Assembly (NCBI GenBank): GCA_000697055.1
Contig: JNDT01002251.1
Location: 1 to 64,000, forward strand
Length of the DNA stretch: 64,000 bases
DNA from: Saksenaea vasiformis B4078
Lineage: Eukaryota > Mucoromycota > Mucoromycetes > Mucorales > Saksenaeaceae
Direction of reading: 5' to 3'
The notes beneath the pieces are model-generated. The model had not been told where the DNA came from. It did no database searches and saw only the letters and a list, made by a program, of their open reading frames with translations. This document shows, piece by piece, positions 35,845 through 49,519 of this stretch. A program made the position numbers and the translations under genes. Numbering within the stretch: the first letter of the stretch is position 1; each line of letters begins with the position of its first letter.

Positions 35845-37848
35845 CTAGTTGTCCTGTACTTGGATCGTCACCTTCAGTACTTCACCATCTGGTCCTATGA
35901 GTATACACCGGGACAGTTCTCCGCATTCGCTGTCGCTATTTCGCATGGCCATTTTTCGGCGCTCAATACTGACCATACTGCTCCCTAAGGGTTCCCTTCC
36001 ACAGGGGACCAATCGCCACCCGGAGCCAAGGTGGAATACACCAACTTGCCGTCCGTGTCTCATTTGAAAAACTTTAAGTACACCTCGTCGTGCAGCGTAA
36101 ATGACCAAAAACAGAAGCACGCGGCCCTGATCCATAACTTCAACCCAACCGCATACCGCGTCGCGGACACCTTTCCACATGCGTACCATCTCCCCCTCTA
36201 ATACATCCCAAAGGATGACCCGGCCTAGCATATCGCTAGTCGCCGCCAAAGTATGTCGTTGTGCGCTTGTAGCAGGCGGACAAACGGAAATTTGGGTTAT
36301 ACGCCTGTAAGAGTCACTTGATGTGAACACTGCAGGAATCGGTGTCGCCGGTTCAATTTGGCTCGGTGGTGTTGGCATATCTGGCACGTAAGGCGCAGGC
36401 GATGTTGGTCGCGAAGAGGCTGTATTTGATCCAGTCCACCAGGATTTAGCAAATGAAAATACAGGTGTGGCAACGCGAGACATAACGTAACTAGCCATCG
36501 ACACAGCCGACATCAGCGGACGACTTGTCTCCGTTGTGGCGTAATAAGACAGCATCGGGTTGGTGCCTACCGCAATGTAGCGCGCTGTGGCAGCTGTAGG
36601 AAAGGCGTGTGTGGATAGCGTCGCATGATGATATAAAAGTGTCGACTGACCATGCACCGGGGAAGGACCTAGAACCTAGGAATGAGGACACTGTATGAAA
36701 TCCGTTTACAATACCTAAGCTGATAACGTCTCGAACGCTATCCTGCTGTTGTAGCTCCCATTTCTTGTATGAAAATGCAGTTTGCATGCGCGATGCATCT
36801 ATCCCGTGTGGGTGTTACCAAAAAAGAATTACCTTCCTTGTCTTTATTTCCGTACCTATTGCGCTTTCCCGTTGTCCATCACATACTCGTAGCACCATCC
36901 ATAGACTTTGTCCATCTATGCTAATCACCTTGTTCCCTTCAAACAGGATTGTAATTTCTTCGTCTTCGTTCGACGGAAGATGCGGCGCCATTTTGAATAC
37001 TGGTGGTGGCGCTCTCAACTTGATAGCAAGGATAGGTGCTCGTTCCAGCAGTTGGGCTGTGAGCAATGCGCCCGACTAATAATACATTTAAGCTACAAGC
37101 GCTCTGACATAGTTTACTTACTTCTGAAAAGACTCTCAACCATCCGGAACTGTACCCAACCATAACAAATATCTGGCTGCATGATCACATCAACTTGTGC
37201 TTACCATCCCAAAACCAAGCGCCTTACTTTTTACAAACCGATGGTACAAAAAACGGCAAACATAGTATTGCAGTGATGGTCTCACTAGAAATAAGTCAGT
37301 TGATGTTGTTCGTTCCGTACACTTACTCGTCCGTCTCGCACCCTGAGCCTTGACCGACTGCAATGTATTCACCTTCTTCTTCTTTAAGCTCAACCATGAA
37401 GAACTTCGTCTTGTACGCCAATACAATGTGTCTTCCACCTGCTGAGGCTGAAACAAGGTAGGACTCTTTCAACGGTGGAAGCGTCTGCGAAGACGCTGTC
37501 GTTTTGTCGCTGTATACAGCGTTTGGCTTCGGCGTCTAGCAAACAAGAAAGAGAAGACGGTGGTCAATTCCAGGGTGGGCATACACTGCAAGATGTTACA
37601 TCATCAACACTCCATCCCCACTCTTTATCCCAGGAATCACCTTTCTTAAAGTTAGAATAATTCAGCTCAAAGACAAACAAAACGCGATCGATCTACTTGC
37701 CTTGGTCGTCCTTACTGTCCAATCTCGACCCGAGATTATTCGTTTCGTCGTCGATGGAAGTCGATACTTGAGGGATTCTCCCCATCAATATAGATAGCAC
37801 TGGCGTTGGTACATTGTAATGCGATTCCAGTGTACATTTCAACTTCAT
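35845..37848 (-). CDS. Rab3-GAP regulatory subunit, N-terminal domain (RAB3GAP2-like)
   Basis: Minus-strand exons 37848-37716, 37640-37600, 37535-37327, 37284-37228, 37176-37122, 37075-36856, 36798-36715 and 36668-35845 keep phase and give about 540 residues. RAB3GAP2 is the non-catalytic subunit of a Rab GTPase-activating and exchange complex (Rab3, Rab18) in membrane traffic. The order of conserved segments follows the animal protein: ETITAILCLPFFV, IFVMVGYSSGWLRVFSE, LLTAQLLERAPILAIKLRA, SYKKWELQQQDSVRDVIS, ARYIAVGTNPMLSYYATTE, LAATSDMLGRVILWDVLEG, VRMWKGVRDAVCGWVEVM and FLVIYAARRGVLKVFQMRHG. The protein stops right after the N-terminal beta-propeller region, so the large C-terminal domain of animal RAB3GAP2 is absent. 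The first two exons are less certain than the others. Confidence 0.87.
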
Positions 37849-40800
37849 AGTTTCTTTGATGGTGAACAGCAATGCACGACTGACTTTAAAAATGACTTGT
37901 ACAAACCCCTTTTGATCTTATGCCTAGAAGAAAGCATCCTTATCTGAATGCTCTAGACACACGCTCACGATATATTATTTTTAAAAACAATGCATCTCTT
38001 CTTTATACAATCATACAAATTATCCCACTGAGAAGCTCTAGACAGGCTCTCCCACAGAGCCTCACTCTTTTAGAAGTATCCTTCTGTCTGTTTAGCAAGA
38101 AACTGATCCTTGAATCTCATTGCATACATCATGATTATGCATTTGTTTTTTCCCTACAACCGTCAGCTATAGTACGGGCGGTGGAGGCTCCGATCGGGAT
38201 GTACATCCATTTCATCAGTTAGCGGACATACCTTGATTTCATTTCTCTTACTCCGACCCAAACAATGTTTTGTGCGACGCATCTACTTGTCTCTTTGATT
38301 GACAGACAGGCGTGTCAGGCCACAAAAACGTCAACTGTGCGAGATTCGCTGGGTGCCGAACTCGTTTCATTCCAATTTAGGATATCTGTGTAAGCTTCAT
38401 GAACATCTACGGTTAACGAAAAAAAAAAAAGAGAGGGAACCGGATAGCCATACAAACATTTAGACAGGATAGCACCCATCCCAACCTGACTATGGCTATC
38501 TTTGTCAACTGGCTTTGGAGCAAACAACCGTCTACGGTAAAGTCCCGAGTCTCTACAACGTGTAAATCTGCTGTTTTGTGAGCTTACCTCTTCTCGGTTA
38601 GACGTAGTGCTGGTGAATGACTTCCATGACGCGTACAGATTCGGACAAATAAGACATGCAACGTGCTCATTAACTCAAGTAGACAAGGTTTCTTCAGTCC
38701 AGTAATCAGAATTCCGAAACGAGAAGTAATGATGGGTCAACCCATGACCTGTCTGCTGATTTCCAATTCAAACCTAAGTCTTCTCTAATTATCTAGGAAC
38801 CTAGTTTCTAATTGCTTCGTGACAAACGCACGATTAAAAACATTGGTCTTCTGAAGAATGACAGTAATCTTGTGAGCAATAACAAGTATGACAGACAGCT
38901 TTCATATTCTGCAAAGCTCTTATATCAGTTGATCCGGTTATGAGTCACCTAGAACTATCTGTATCCAAAGCAGCCGGAGACACTCAGATTCGGCACGTTT
39001 GGCAGTCAATCGCCCCAACGCGCAATTTTTTTTCCCGCGACACCATGCTCTAGCTCGTCATACCGTGACTAACGTAAACAAGACAGCTACCATCTGTATT
39101 TACTGTCATTCCGATGGTCCTTGCTTTCTGTGACATTGGTTGTTCTCCCGGAAGAGCGAGCTATAAATATCAAATTTGTGCTCACGTGTACAAATGAGCG
39201 TCTACTAAATGTCAGCAAATATGAAAAAGAAAAGCAGTTCAAATGCATGCGGTACCAGTGTAGCGTAATAGCGGCTTTATTTTAACCCATCAGAAGATGA
39301 ATGCAGTCGTTTGCTAGAACTGTACTAAATCAGAGTACCATCTCTCACTCCAACACTTCCATTTTTTGAATAGTTTCGAAAATAGCAAGTGCTGAAATGG
39401 ATAAGGATAAATTATAACGAATAACTTATGTAGATATCGTTTCTAGCCGCACGATAAATGAACAGCGTTGCAACTACAATCATTCAGCATGTTTGGCTTT
39501 TCTTTACAAGGTGCTGATATTTGACCGTGTTTACATGGGATGCAAGACTGGTCGTCGTCAGGATCAACCTATAGGCACCGCTCTACCTGATAATAAGACA
39601 TTCTCAATTAGTTTGTTGGTTTGTAAAATGTACTCCCTTTTACGCACAAACAAACCCAAGGAAAATGTGTTATCCATATAGTATGACCTTCTTTACGTCG
39701 TAAACAATAGCTGCCTGGCGCGGGATCGCTTTAAGTCCTTTGAAACCTGTCTACTGAGAGGGTTATTGTTTTATATGATCATACGAGTTGCAACCTCCAG
39801 TCCCTACCGCCTCAGACACGGGTTTAGCCACTGACGATGGATAGCGGCACCCTTCAAGGGGTTGCGTATATAGATTGAAAGTATTTATCGCTATGAATAT
39901 GCACTTCGCTCAAGGAATCTGCAAGATCAGAGAAATAAGCTACCGTAAAGTATAATGATAGGAAAAGGAAAAAGAAGGAAGTGCTAACGATGCATGTTTA
40001 ATCTTTTCTTAGCACAGACTTGGACTTTGCTCGAAGCAAAATCTATTTCTAGTAACGCTAAGCGCCTTTCGCCAATAAACAGTAGGTAGTTGCAATCTCT
40101 CAGTAAATAATCATTTATGCATTAGACATGTGGACAATGCCAAGCAATATCTCACTGCGCATTTCCATCTACATTGTTACATCAGCGCGTAAGTTAACGT
40201 TGATACTGCAAAAAGAAAAGGAAAACGGTTCGGTGCTTCATCTTTTAAAATTGTGTAAGTATAGATAGGATGAGTAGAAGCACTTGTTAAACGAACCACA
40301 TTTTTAATACTGAGCTATAAAGTTCACCATTCGCTAATAATAATGAAGTCCGCTACCAGCAATAAGCGTAGAATGTTATATGAAAATGGATTGAACCGTG
40401 AACATTCTGTATGTGTTGTTCTCGAGGCTGTCAGACACAATATCTTCGATTTTGTTCAGAGATCGTGTGTACAACTGAACACATACGCACATATGAACAG
40501 CAGCTGCCACACCAGATAGATAAGGCACCAGAACAAATTATCGGCATATTTGAACGAAGCATGGTGACTTATTTTTTTTTTTTTTTCGTGCGGTAGAGTT
40601 TACGGAAGGAAATGGTGCGGAATCGCGGGATGAGTGGCGGAAGATTCTAAATGCAAATAAAACAAAAACAAAGAAGTTTAAAATGGACATATTGTTTTGA
40701 GTCTCTCGGTGGATATTAGTTTCAAATTTTTTCGTTAATTAATCAACTCCTGCACTGTAGTACGTATCAGAAGTGTCAAAAGATAGAAAAATTGTCACGG

Positions 40801-41135
40801 AAGAAGTACTAGATTTATCGGTGAAATGTACCTGAAATGCGTATCTATGACAAAACAAGAAGGTCCTTCTTTTCATTGAACGGTGCCATGCATAAGGACT
40901 ACCCTGTGAGTAGAACGTGCTACTGCTTAACAATAAAAAAAATCGCCCGCGGAAGATTTTGTCTTTTGAACCAGTACTGAGACCGTTACCAAGCCATTCT
41001 TATCTCATCGAAGTGAGTTTCATCCATAATTTGGTTCGCTCTTTTGAAACCAGCATGATTTACATAAACAAAAAAAATGATTTGTTTGTTTCTTTTATTT
41101 CTTCTTTCTCAGCTCTCTTTTAAAACGGGATCGTC
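37849..41135. other. Gene-poor region, 3.3 kb
   Basis: No gene, RNA or mobile element was recognised. Frames are short and stop often on both strands. A T14 run lies near 40573-40586. The final bases are a T/C-rich leader for the FHA-RING gene. Confidence 0.4.
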
Positions 41136-42095
41136 ATGATCAATTATGATTATCACATTTTGCCACAGCAACAATCACAAATGCCCTCTTCAAACCGACG
41201 TTTTGCTAGATTCTCTCGTGTTACCTCCTGTCTATTCCAAAGACGATCGAGCCGATTACGATGGTCATGGTGGAGTACAGACGAACAGGCTACCAGATCG
41301 AATTCACATCACAAAGTGCCCGTCCATGTGCGAGTCGTTCCCCATATTGAAGACGTTGATCGCAGTGTATTCTTTGACGTTCTTGAGCGGGACTTGATGC
41401 CTGGCACGGTCATCCAGCTAGGTCGCTTTTCAAATCCTTCAGCGCCAAACTACATGTCATTCAGCAGCAAAGTCGTGTCCCGAGCACACTGCAAATTCTG
41501 GGTAGAGAACAATGGCAAGGTAAATGCTCATCTCACAAAGAAGATAAATCTCAATTACATAAAAAACCATACATATTAGCTTTACGTACAAGACGTAGGA
41601 TCATCATCAGGCACTTATATAAATAGAGGTGGTCCATTAAGTGCGCCTCATGAGACGAGTACGCCAAGGGAAATTAAAGACGGTGATGTTTTACGGCTTG
41701 GAGCGGACTTTGCCGGAGGACTTGAGGAGATCTTTCGAGCGGTTCGACTTCGTTTTGAGATCAACAGACCTCAGCGACAATCGGTATATAACCAAAATGC
41801 CTTTGACAAGCTTCGGAGCTTCACGCGCCTCGAGGCACCAGCTATAGAAACGGCTACTGAAAAGAGGCAATCCATACAACCATCGCAAAATTGTCATCAC
41901 AACAGCATGACTGAAGCCGACGACTGCTGCATTTGCTTAAATTCACTAGCTCCCTTCCAGTCTCTATTTGTTGCATCATGCTCGCACATTTTCCATTATA
42001 GATGCATACAACCGCTACTCCGGTCGCATCCGGGCTTCCAGTGTCCCGTCTGTCGCATCTACTCTGATCTAAATGCAAAAGTAGATTCTGAATAG
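41136..42095 (+). CDS. FHA-RING E3 ubiquitin ligase, Dma1/Dma2 family
   Basis: Two exons (41136-41519 and 41580-42095) join in phase to give 299 residues. Dma proteins are E3 ligases that use a phosphothreonine-binding FHA domain and a RING finger in mitotic and septation checkpoints; CHFR and RNF8 are animal counterparts. The FHA domain spans about residues 60-190, with GTVIQLGRFSNPSAPN, the hallmark SSKVVSRAHCKFW and LYVQDVGSSSGTYINR. The RING-H2 finger is at about residues 258-292: DDCCICLNSLAPFQ, SCSHIFHYRCIQPLL and FQCPVCR. All zinc ligands are present. The start is the first ATG in the frame; the N-terminal 50 residues are basic and Ser-rich with no domain. Confidence 0.93.
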
Positions 42096-44742
42096 TAATA
42101 TTTCTGTTGAGCATATATGTACAAATGCGTAATTTATCGGAAATAAACATGATCCCTCTGATCGGATGGGGGAAATATCAAAGCGACAAATAGACTTATG
42201 TGATGACATCCAATTGTGGTCCACACAGAAGAGTATCCGTCCTTTTTTTTTCTCATCGTTTGCTTTCATGGAAGGAGTTACTCTATACTTTATCTATGGC
42301 GCTGTCCTTCCCTGAATGAATTTCTTTTTTCTTCTTTCTGCAGCAACCTTGATCTCACAGACGATCTCAAATTTCATTTTGTCCTTTTTAGGCATGATCC
42401 GGGATCTTCTTTAAGGGATAAAACAATTTCCCACATGATTGAGACATTTCCTGGTAATCGTTTACTTGGTATTGGAAGAGGTACGTTATTACACTGTTCA
42501 ACCAGCAAAAATCCGGATGGAATAAAAGAAAGTACTGCAATTTATTTTGCTTCTGTCCTTGTTTATGACTGATATCAAATTAGCGTGATGCTGATTGTTG
42601 TGAGTTGATAAAGCTATACGGTAAGTTAACATCTTAGACGCCGTTCTACGCCATCCAGAACATTCTTGGTGTTAATGAAGGATCAAATTCGTTCCGATTG
42701 CCACCTTAGGACAGACAAATTGTACAAAGCTAATCCATTCGAACTAGGGACTGATCTAGCAGACTAAACATCATAATATGGAGACAGGGTCGAATTGGAT
42801 GAGTTAGGAGGGCAGAGGCGCAAGGTCAATCATCGCACTTTGCCTATCGATAGATTGACTATCAATCAGCTAATACATTACCGTTAGTATTAAGACGTTG
42901 TTTATCCCTGAGGTGAAGTACGAGTATTTTTTCTTCTCCATAGGCTTAGAGCATCATCTGAAAAGCACCTAATTAATGTCTGCTAGGACAACAGGTGTTG
43001 AAACCCTGTCTTATCATGTAATGGTCCAATGGACAATAGGGAATATTTTCTTACACCACATCATGACAATAACCACTTGCCAATTCTGATGCCCTTCTAC
43101 AATCTTGAATTGTTTTGACCAGGCGACTTAAGCCAATCACGCGGAGAGAGACAGCCACCTCCTCTATTTATCCTTTTCTTAGCGCGGTCAATTCTCAAGA
43201 CTTTGATACTAACTGCAAAAACACCGGTATCTCCCTCGCGGTAGATTTCGAAACTTTTTTCTAACCACATGAAATGACCATCAGAAACTTGTTCAGAGAT
43301 CCATTACAAAGACATCTCAATGCCGCTTAACATATTATGTCATTGGTCACAATGCTGCTCGCGCGCAGCACCACGTTTGCGAGCTGTTACTGCTTCTGGG
43401 TATGTACCAGCCTCGTGTCCGTCTTCAATGTGGCACTACTTGTTCAACCACTATTATATTCCCATGTGTATCGCAACGAAGTCAAGGAAAAAAAAATTAG
43501 TGTACTTCAGTACGCTATGATGACTAACAGACGTGTCTGGTTGCACGAATAAGCTCAGCTTCGAATACGAAGACGTACAAATCTCAGTTTATCGGAGCTC
43601 TGATAAGCCCAAATACGCTTGATTGTGCAAAGTCAACATACGATCGCGCGTTAAATATGGCATTCGTGGTACTTTTCCCTGCAAGTCTCTTTGGGGCTCT
43701 GTTCTACCCCAGTATCCGCATCAGATGTCAGAAAATGCCAGTCTAGCGCATAACTGGCTGACGTCTAGAGTTCAGAAGTACTCATATTTCTGCCGAAATA
43801 GGGATGCATTTATCGAATGGCATGGTGGGTGGTTAAATCGGCTTTAGTTTGGGTTGAACGACGTAGATTAAAGAAGCATACGATGTTGAGCTCAAAGTGC
43901 GTGATCACTAAATACAGCTTCTAGAGCACGGACTAATTAACTTTGCGGCTGTGTGCTCGCGATTGAACACTGCCAAGGAAGGTAAGATAGTCATGCAGTG
44001 TTGGTCATGCTACCAACATCAACGTTTAATTCACATGCACCTGAATATGTATTGACGTAAAAGAGAAATATGCTCAAAGGGAGTCATTCGGCTTGAGAAG
44101 TAGGCATATAGAGAGTCCCGAGTCAAGCAGCTATTCGTCACTTAGAGTGATCAATCCGTGCCAGGACTTGAGACCTCGCGCAGCGGAAAAATGTGCTGAT
44201 TTTGGTAGTAAATTACCTTGCTAAACTCATACCGCCAAGGTTACGGGAAAATTACGCTGATCACGTAGGATTGGAGCGTTGCATAACTTACTCTTTTCCC
44301 ACCACGCTCAATAATGGGACTGTATGAAACTGCAGCGAGCGGACATCTGACTTGAACGAGAGAAGCTTCCCGGGTGAAAAATGTTATATCCCTTAGCTCA
44401 TTGAATGATACTTAATCGTTAGTGTTCTTCGCAATCTAGTATTCCGTTCAGGCCACTGTCTGACGGGACGAGCGGTTCTGTGCTTTAACCTCTCCGATCA
44501 ATCGACTTAAAGATAATTATTGCAAGACACGACTTTTATCTCTTTGGACTGTAAATCCTCTTCTAAGACAGAACGGAAATACATGTACCACAATAGATGA
44601 TTCTACTGCTATGAGCTTGAAATCGAAATAATACCTCGTTCTATTCGATAAAATGCATTGAACATCCAATGGTCGCAATCAGTAGAAGGTAAATGGCATA
44701 CTAGCAATGAATGATAAGCTTAGGTCTTGGCGAAAGCATTTT
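42096..44742. other. Gene-poor region downstream of the FHA-RING gene
   Basis: No gene is supported. A 118-codon frame at 42216-42572 shows no family motif. The remainder is probably decayed repeat DNA, judging by frequent stops and lack of low-complexity bias. Confidence 0.4.
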
Positions 44743-45172
44743 TCACAGTTGTCTCTCAGACACTTGTTCTGCCGGGTATCGCCGGGAGTTAATCATCGTA
44801 TAGTTGAGCTTCTCTTTGATATGCTTGGCGGTAGCGCTTACGGATATTCCTTGCAACTGAGGGTCTTCTGATTCTAGTTTCTCCTTCAACTCACTGAGGG
44901 TCACACGATTGTCATTGTCATTACGAAGAAATACGGAATGCTTCTCTAGAATTCTTCTGTTTTTGGTTCCTCCACGTGGGCAATTTTCAAGACGACCTTC
45001 GTCCTGAAAGCGCCTGACGATGTCTCGCGCCGTTTGTGTTGCAATATTTAATTGTCTGGCTGCTTTCGGAATGGACACATCACGATTCAACACTAATTCA
45101 ATCTAACTGTTCCCTATCGCTGAGACTGATCTTGGCATAGCTCTTCTTCTTCTCGGGTTTTTGAGATGGCAT
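44743..45172 (-). pseudogene. Tc1/mariner-like transposase fragment (DNA-binding N-terminus)
   Basis: The minus strand encodes an ATG start (45172) with KKKSYAKISLSDREQL, then a one-base frame shift near 45104. The frame continues as NRDVSIPKAARQLNIATQTA and DIVRRFQDEGRLENCPRGGT, the paired helix-turn-helix of Tc1-like transposases, followed by RVTLSELKEKLESEDPQLQG and KLNYTMINSRRYPAEQVSER. It stops at 44743, before the DDE catalytic domain, of which no trace was found downstream. It is a truncated relic; terminal inverted repeats were not identified. Confidence 0.7.
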
Positions 45173-46445
45173 GTCAATCAGGTTGTGGAAAAAAGAACCC
45201 CCAAAAATTGGCTATGTATAATCGGCTGTGCCTCTACCCATCCTCTTCGGGACTAGGAATAGTGATAATGAACATACACGTTATCTGGTCGGAGTTGCGT
45301 CTCCCCTCGTAGTCGCAAGCTATCCCTTGTTTGATCTCGTTTGCCTGGGCAACTTTTCTTTGCGACGTGAAAGACCAAGCCTATAATAGAAAGCACTACA
45401 GCACCTTTTAGTGACAGAAACATTGTCATCATTGCTGGAATAGAAACCACTGTCCACGGCTAGAGCGATTGGGCTTCAGGAATTTGAGGTGTGTACAGCA
45501 TAAAGATGATTTGGTGTCTCGGGCTTTATAAGGGAGGGAGGATAGATGACCGATGTTTTCCTACGACCACAGAAGTTACTCTTTTCTCGCGACTTTCTTT
45601 TAAACAGAATAAGCAACAATAAATTGCCTATGATGTCAAGTCCAAAGATGTCTCGCGTAGCCTTTGATATAATGATATACCATCTCTGAGACAATCTACG
45701 ACACCAGCAGAAACTCTCTGGAATCCACAGAAATAAATTTGTCCTATTGGTCAGGACGACGCTGTTTTCAAGCGGCGCATGTGAACTTTTGTGGCTTTGA
45801 TGGCTGAACTGAGTTTCAACAAATTCTTCCTGTCACACTTCCACAGTCTCGAATCGGAGAAAGAAAAAATTTTCAACAGCTATAAATGTTGGGCAATTCC
45901 GTGTTGAACCAATTTTCTTTACACTATGTTCGTTCATTGCGGATGTTATAGAGGTCGGAGTAGTGGAGTCTGTCATGGACGAAGCTACGGGGAACTCTTG
46001 CCAAGATAGCGTCCGTTGTCATTGCGATCAGGACGAACAAGTTAGAATGGTTGTTGCTTCAGAGTGCTTGCACTTTGGATCAACATTCGTGCTATATTTC
46101 AGAACTGAAGGTAGCTGCTATGCGGCAATGACCCCTGGTGAACCATACACGCACACTTCATCAATATAAAAAGGAAATGAAAAGAAACTTATTTTTGTAG
46201 TAGACTGTAAGGAGTCACGTTCTCCGAGACTACCTCCTAACGTTTGGTTGCAACCTGCGACACTTTTACATCGTTATCGTACGAGAAACCGATATATACT
46301 AGGAAATTACATATGACGCCATTGATATTTTCCCTTTCTTTTTTCTACATCTGTTACTTCATTATGCACTCTAAACATTGGCAGCGTATGAATTTTTGAA
46401 AAGACTCGCAGACACAATAAATTTCTTTTACATGGTATGCCAATA
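45173..46445. other. Spacer between Tc1 relic and SEY1
   Basis: No gene is supported in these 1.3 kb. Frames are short, and no repeat was recognised. Confidence 0.4.
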
Positions 46446-49400
46446 TCAATGCTTGTCTAACGCTTCATTCTCTCTCTTTTCTGGATACATTGGTTGTGCA
46501 AAGTTTTGTGATGCCGCGTCGCGTGCTATCCTTGTAGCTTCTCCGGCGACTACCGTCAAGATACGTTCAAGTGGACCCCAGAGGTTCAGAGCATAGATAA
46601 CGTAACCAAACGAGATGCACATGACAAAGAGCACCAAGTATATAGGACTCTTGATAATCGCCATGAACTCATTCCAGCCAAGAGCAATCAGAAGACAAAT
46701 GAGCCACATAGGAACCTTCGCAGTGGTGGATACTACTGAACGTTTGGCTTCCAAATAGAATGCATCGGATTCACGCTTGAAACGGTTGGTAATATCGATC
46801 TGTTTGGCTTCGCTCAAGATAGTCAACGATTGGTTAAAATCGAAGTCCTTTAAGATATGTTCAGTACGCATACATGTAACCACTCGTGTTTCTTTACCTC
46901 TGTTGACTCAATTTCAAAGTCTTGATGTTCTTTCAAATCGATTTTTGAGAACAATGGGATCAACGTCAATGCCTGGATTGTTCTCGTCAATACCATTTTT
47001 AGCTGCACGCGTTGTGTGTTAGCTTACATCATCTCTAGCGCTCTTGAAGTAGTTGTCAATATCGTCCTCTGGTTTCCAAACCCGTGGCAAACCGTGCTCA
47101 TCGTATCGGAATTTTTCTTCAAACCTGTACCCGTTTAGCATACATGAGCTTCTCTACTTTGTCTGTCCGACCCACCTTGAGCGCAGCTTTAACAATAGCA
47201 TATTGTCTGCTAGTTCTTCGTCCACCTTCTTACGCAACACGAGCCACGCCTGCCGTTTTAATCCAGCAAATGATTCTTCGAGTTCTTCGTCTGACGAGTT
47301 GAAACCTAGACCACGTTATTCAGTATTTCCTGCGACTGTGTCGTTCTTTAAATCTTACTTTTAGCCTTTGCAGTCAACACAGATTGGCCGCTCTTCACAG
47401 TGGTGTTATATGCATCAATAACTTTCTTCCAAGTATCTGGTGTCGGGCTATTTAATGCGAGCGAAACGGGTTCCGATAAATCATTCTCCACTTGTTTCTG
47501 TTTATAAAGACGTATTAACGTAACGAAAATGCCGGCCGTATCATTTATATATACCGTTAATGCCTTGCTCATCTTTTTGAATTCATCGGCACGCGCCTTG
47601 GAAGACATCTCGGAGAACTCTTCTTCGAGAAGGCTGTGTTCATGGTTGAAAGACCAATCGGTATCGGGTAAAACAATAGCTACGACATGTCTAATCTCAA
47701 TTATTGCACTTTGACCGCGAGAAATTACCTTTTGCGCCCTCCAAAAAGTAAGTATTGGCTGTCTTCAGACAAGTCTCTACCACTTCGGCAAAATTGTAGG
47801 ACGGCTTCTTCAGTTCTGTCTGAACAAGCATTCCATCTTTCAATATCTCTGTTAATCGATCGATAATATCTACCTTCAAGCCTTCACTGAACATGGTGAT
47901 AGCTTTTTTATGCAGGTTTTTGAGTTGGCCAACAAAGAATACATTCAGCTGTGTATTCAACTTCTCAAGCATATCGCTCCGTTTCTTCTGATACACGGTC
48001 TGATGATATCGTGACGCATTTTTATCAAAAGACTGCACAGCTTCCGTGCGGATTTCAGCCATCTGTTTACCAAGATCAGGCAAAGTTTGACCTTTCTCCA
48101 GAATTGGTGATTTGAATGGCGCAACTCTCTGAGTGAACACTTCAAAAGCTGCCTGTAAGATGGCAGAGCAATGAGTACAGTAAGCAATGCGAAGCAGAAA
48201 AACCTACATTCGAAATTTCATCACATCTGTACTGAGCCAGAAGTTCTTGCTGTGTGGGCAGATCAAGATCCTTGTTGGTCAGGATCTTATCCCAAATGCC
48301 TGAAGCATAAACGTGATAACCATCAGCTGGGATACGCTTGTGATACTGAGGGCGGAATACATAGTTCTCGTCGTTGGGATTACTGAATCTTTAAAACTTG
48401 TTAGCTTATTCCGATGATCAGTAAGCATATTTACCTGTTACGAAGCGTGGCTACTTCCTCGACAAACTTGTCAGGGAGAAGGATTTTGTGTGGTAATCCC
48501 GCATACATGAAATCGAAATAATCGTGAATTTTGCAATCTTCAAGACCTTCGGGCTATTTAGACAGTCGATAACAAAATCTATGAGTGGGGAAGCATAAGC
48601 AGTCAATGGATTACCTTGGAAAGTCCTGCCCAAATCTTCTCTAAATCTGCTTGAAGTGTCTTTGCCAAATTTCCCAAAGGAGTTGCACCAACGTGATCAC
48701 GGATAACAAAGAACAGAAGGGTCTTTTCCTTTCTATATGGCCGAAAGAGTAATGTTATTCAAGCTGTACGCACTACCTTCCATGTTCAGTGTTACCCTTT
48801 TTGGTTCTGGAAGAGCTGAAGATTGACTTCGAAAACTGTCTTGAGTAATCCCATGTTTGCACCCTGGTAGAGACCGACTTGATGTTCCCAAAGATTTAAA
48901 ATAATAACTTCGCTTGTTGCCATTGAAAACAGCGCAGACTTTCGCTCAAAATCTTGATCCTCGCCACGTTCACGACCATCAGTACCCTCGACATCCATGA
49001 CAAGTACATGCATTCCTCGACCACGAGAAATCCATATGCCTTTTGTCGTCTGACTACGCTGGTTTTCATCCATGACATCAAACGAGGTTCCGAACAACTG
49101 GTTCAAGAGTGTGCCTAAGTAGGGGCGTCAAATCTTTGTTTAGCTCCCTATCTCTCTTCCCTTTTCTTGTTATGCTTCATGCATAGACAGTCCACTTACT
49201 TTTGCCAGTACTTTGTGATCCGAATACAGCGACGACATTGTACTTGAATCCAGCTTCAGCCAAACCCCAGTGGCCCATATACTTGGGCAGCTGTTCGCTG
49301 TAACAGGATGATAAGCGTTGTCATACATAGGTGACCCCTAAGCTATCCGCACGCCCACACTCATACATACGTGAACTTCTGATGTTCGTCCACAATCTGG

Positions 49401-49519
49401 AGACGGGGAATGGCATCAGTATCTTCGTCCCAACTCCTTATAGTCGAACCATTGGCCGTAACGATCGCATCTTGTGCTCCAGAATTACTTTCTACCGTAC
49501 TGTGATTGGCACTTTCCAT
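46446..49519 (-). CDS. SEY1: SEY1/RHD3 family dynamin-like ER fusion GTPase
   Basis: Twelve minus-strand exons keep phase: 49519-49371, 49297-49200, 49114-48796, 48732-48615, 48553-48435, 48388-48208, 48152-47729, 47679-47359, 47305-47177 or 47176, 47124-47028, 46972-46898 and 46847-46446. They give about 810 residues, within the usual 770-870. Sey1 fuses endoplasmic reticulum tubules. The GTPase domain has G1 [18 protein letters not shown], the switch-region [20 protein letters not shown] and the G4 segment FFVIRDH. A long helical middle domain follows (for example [20 protein letters not shown]). The C-terminus has [20 protein letters not shown], then two close membrane helices ([20 protein letters not shown] and [20 protein letters not shown]), then an amphipathic tail. 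The ATG precedes a short acidic N-terminus. All functional motifs are intact. Confidence 0.94.

Noticed and set aside
42216..42572. A 118-codon frame downstream of the FHA-RING gene
   Set aside because: The start lies in a T-rich run and no family motif is present.
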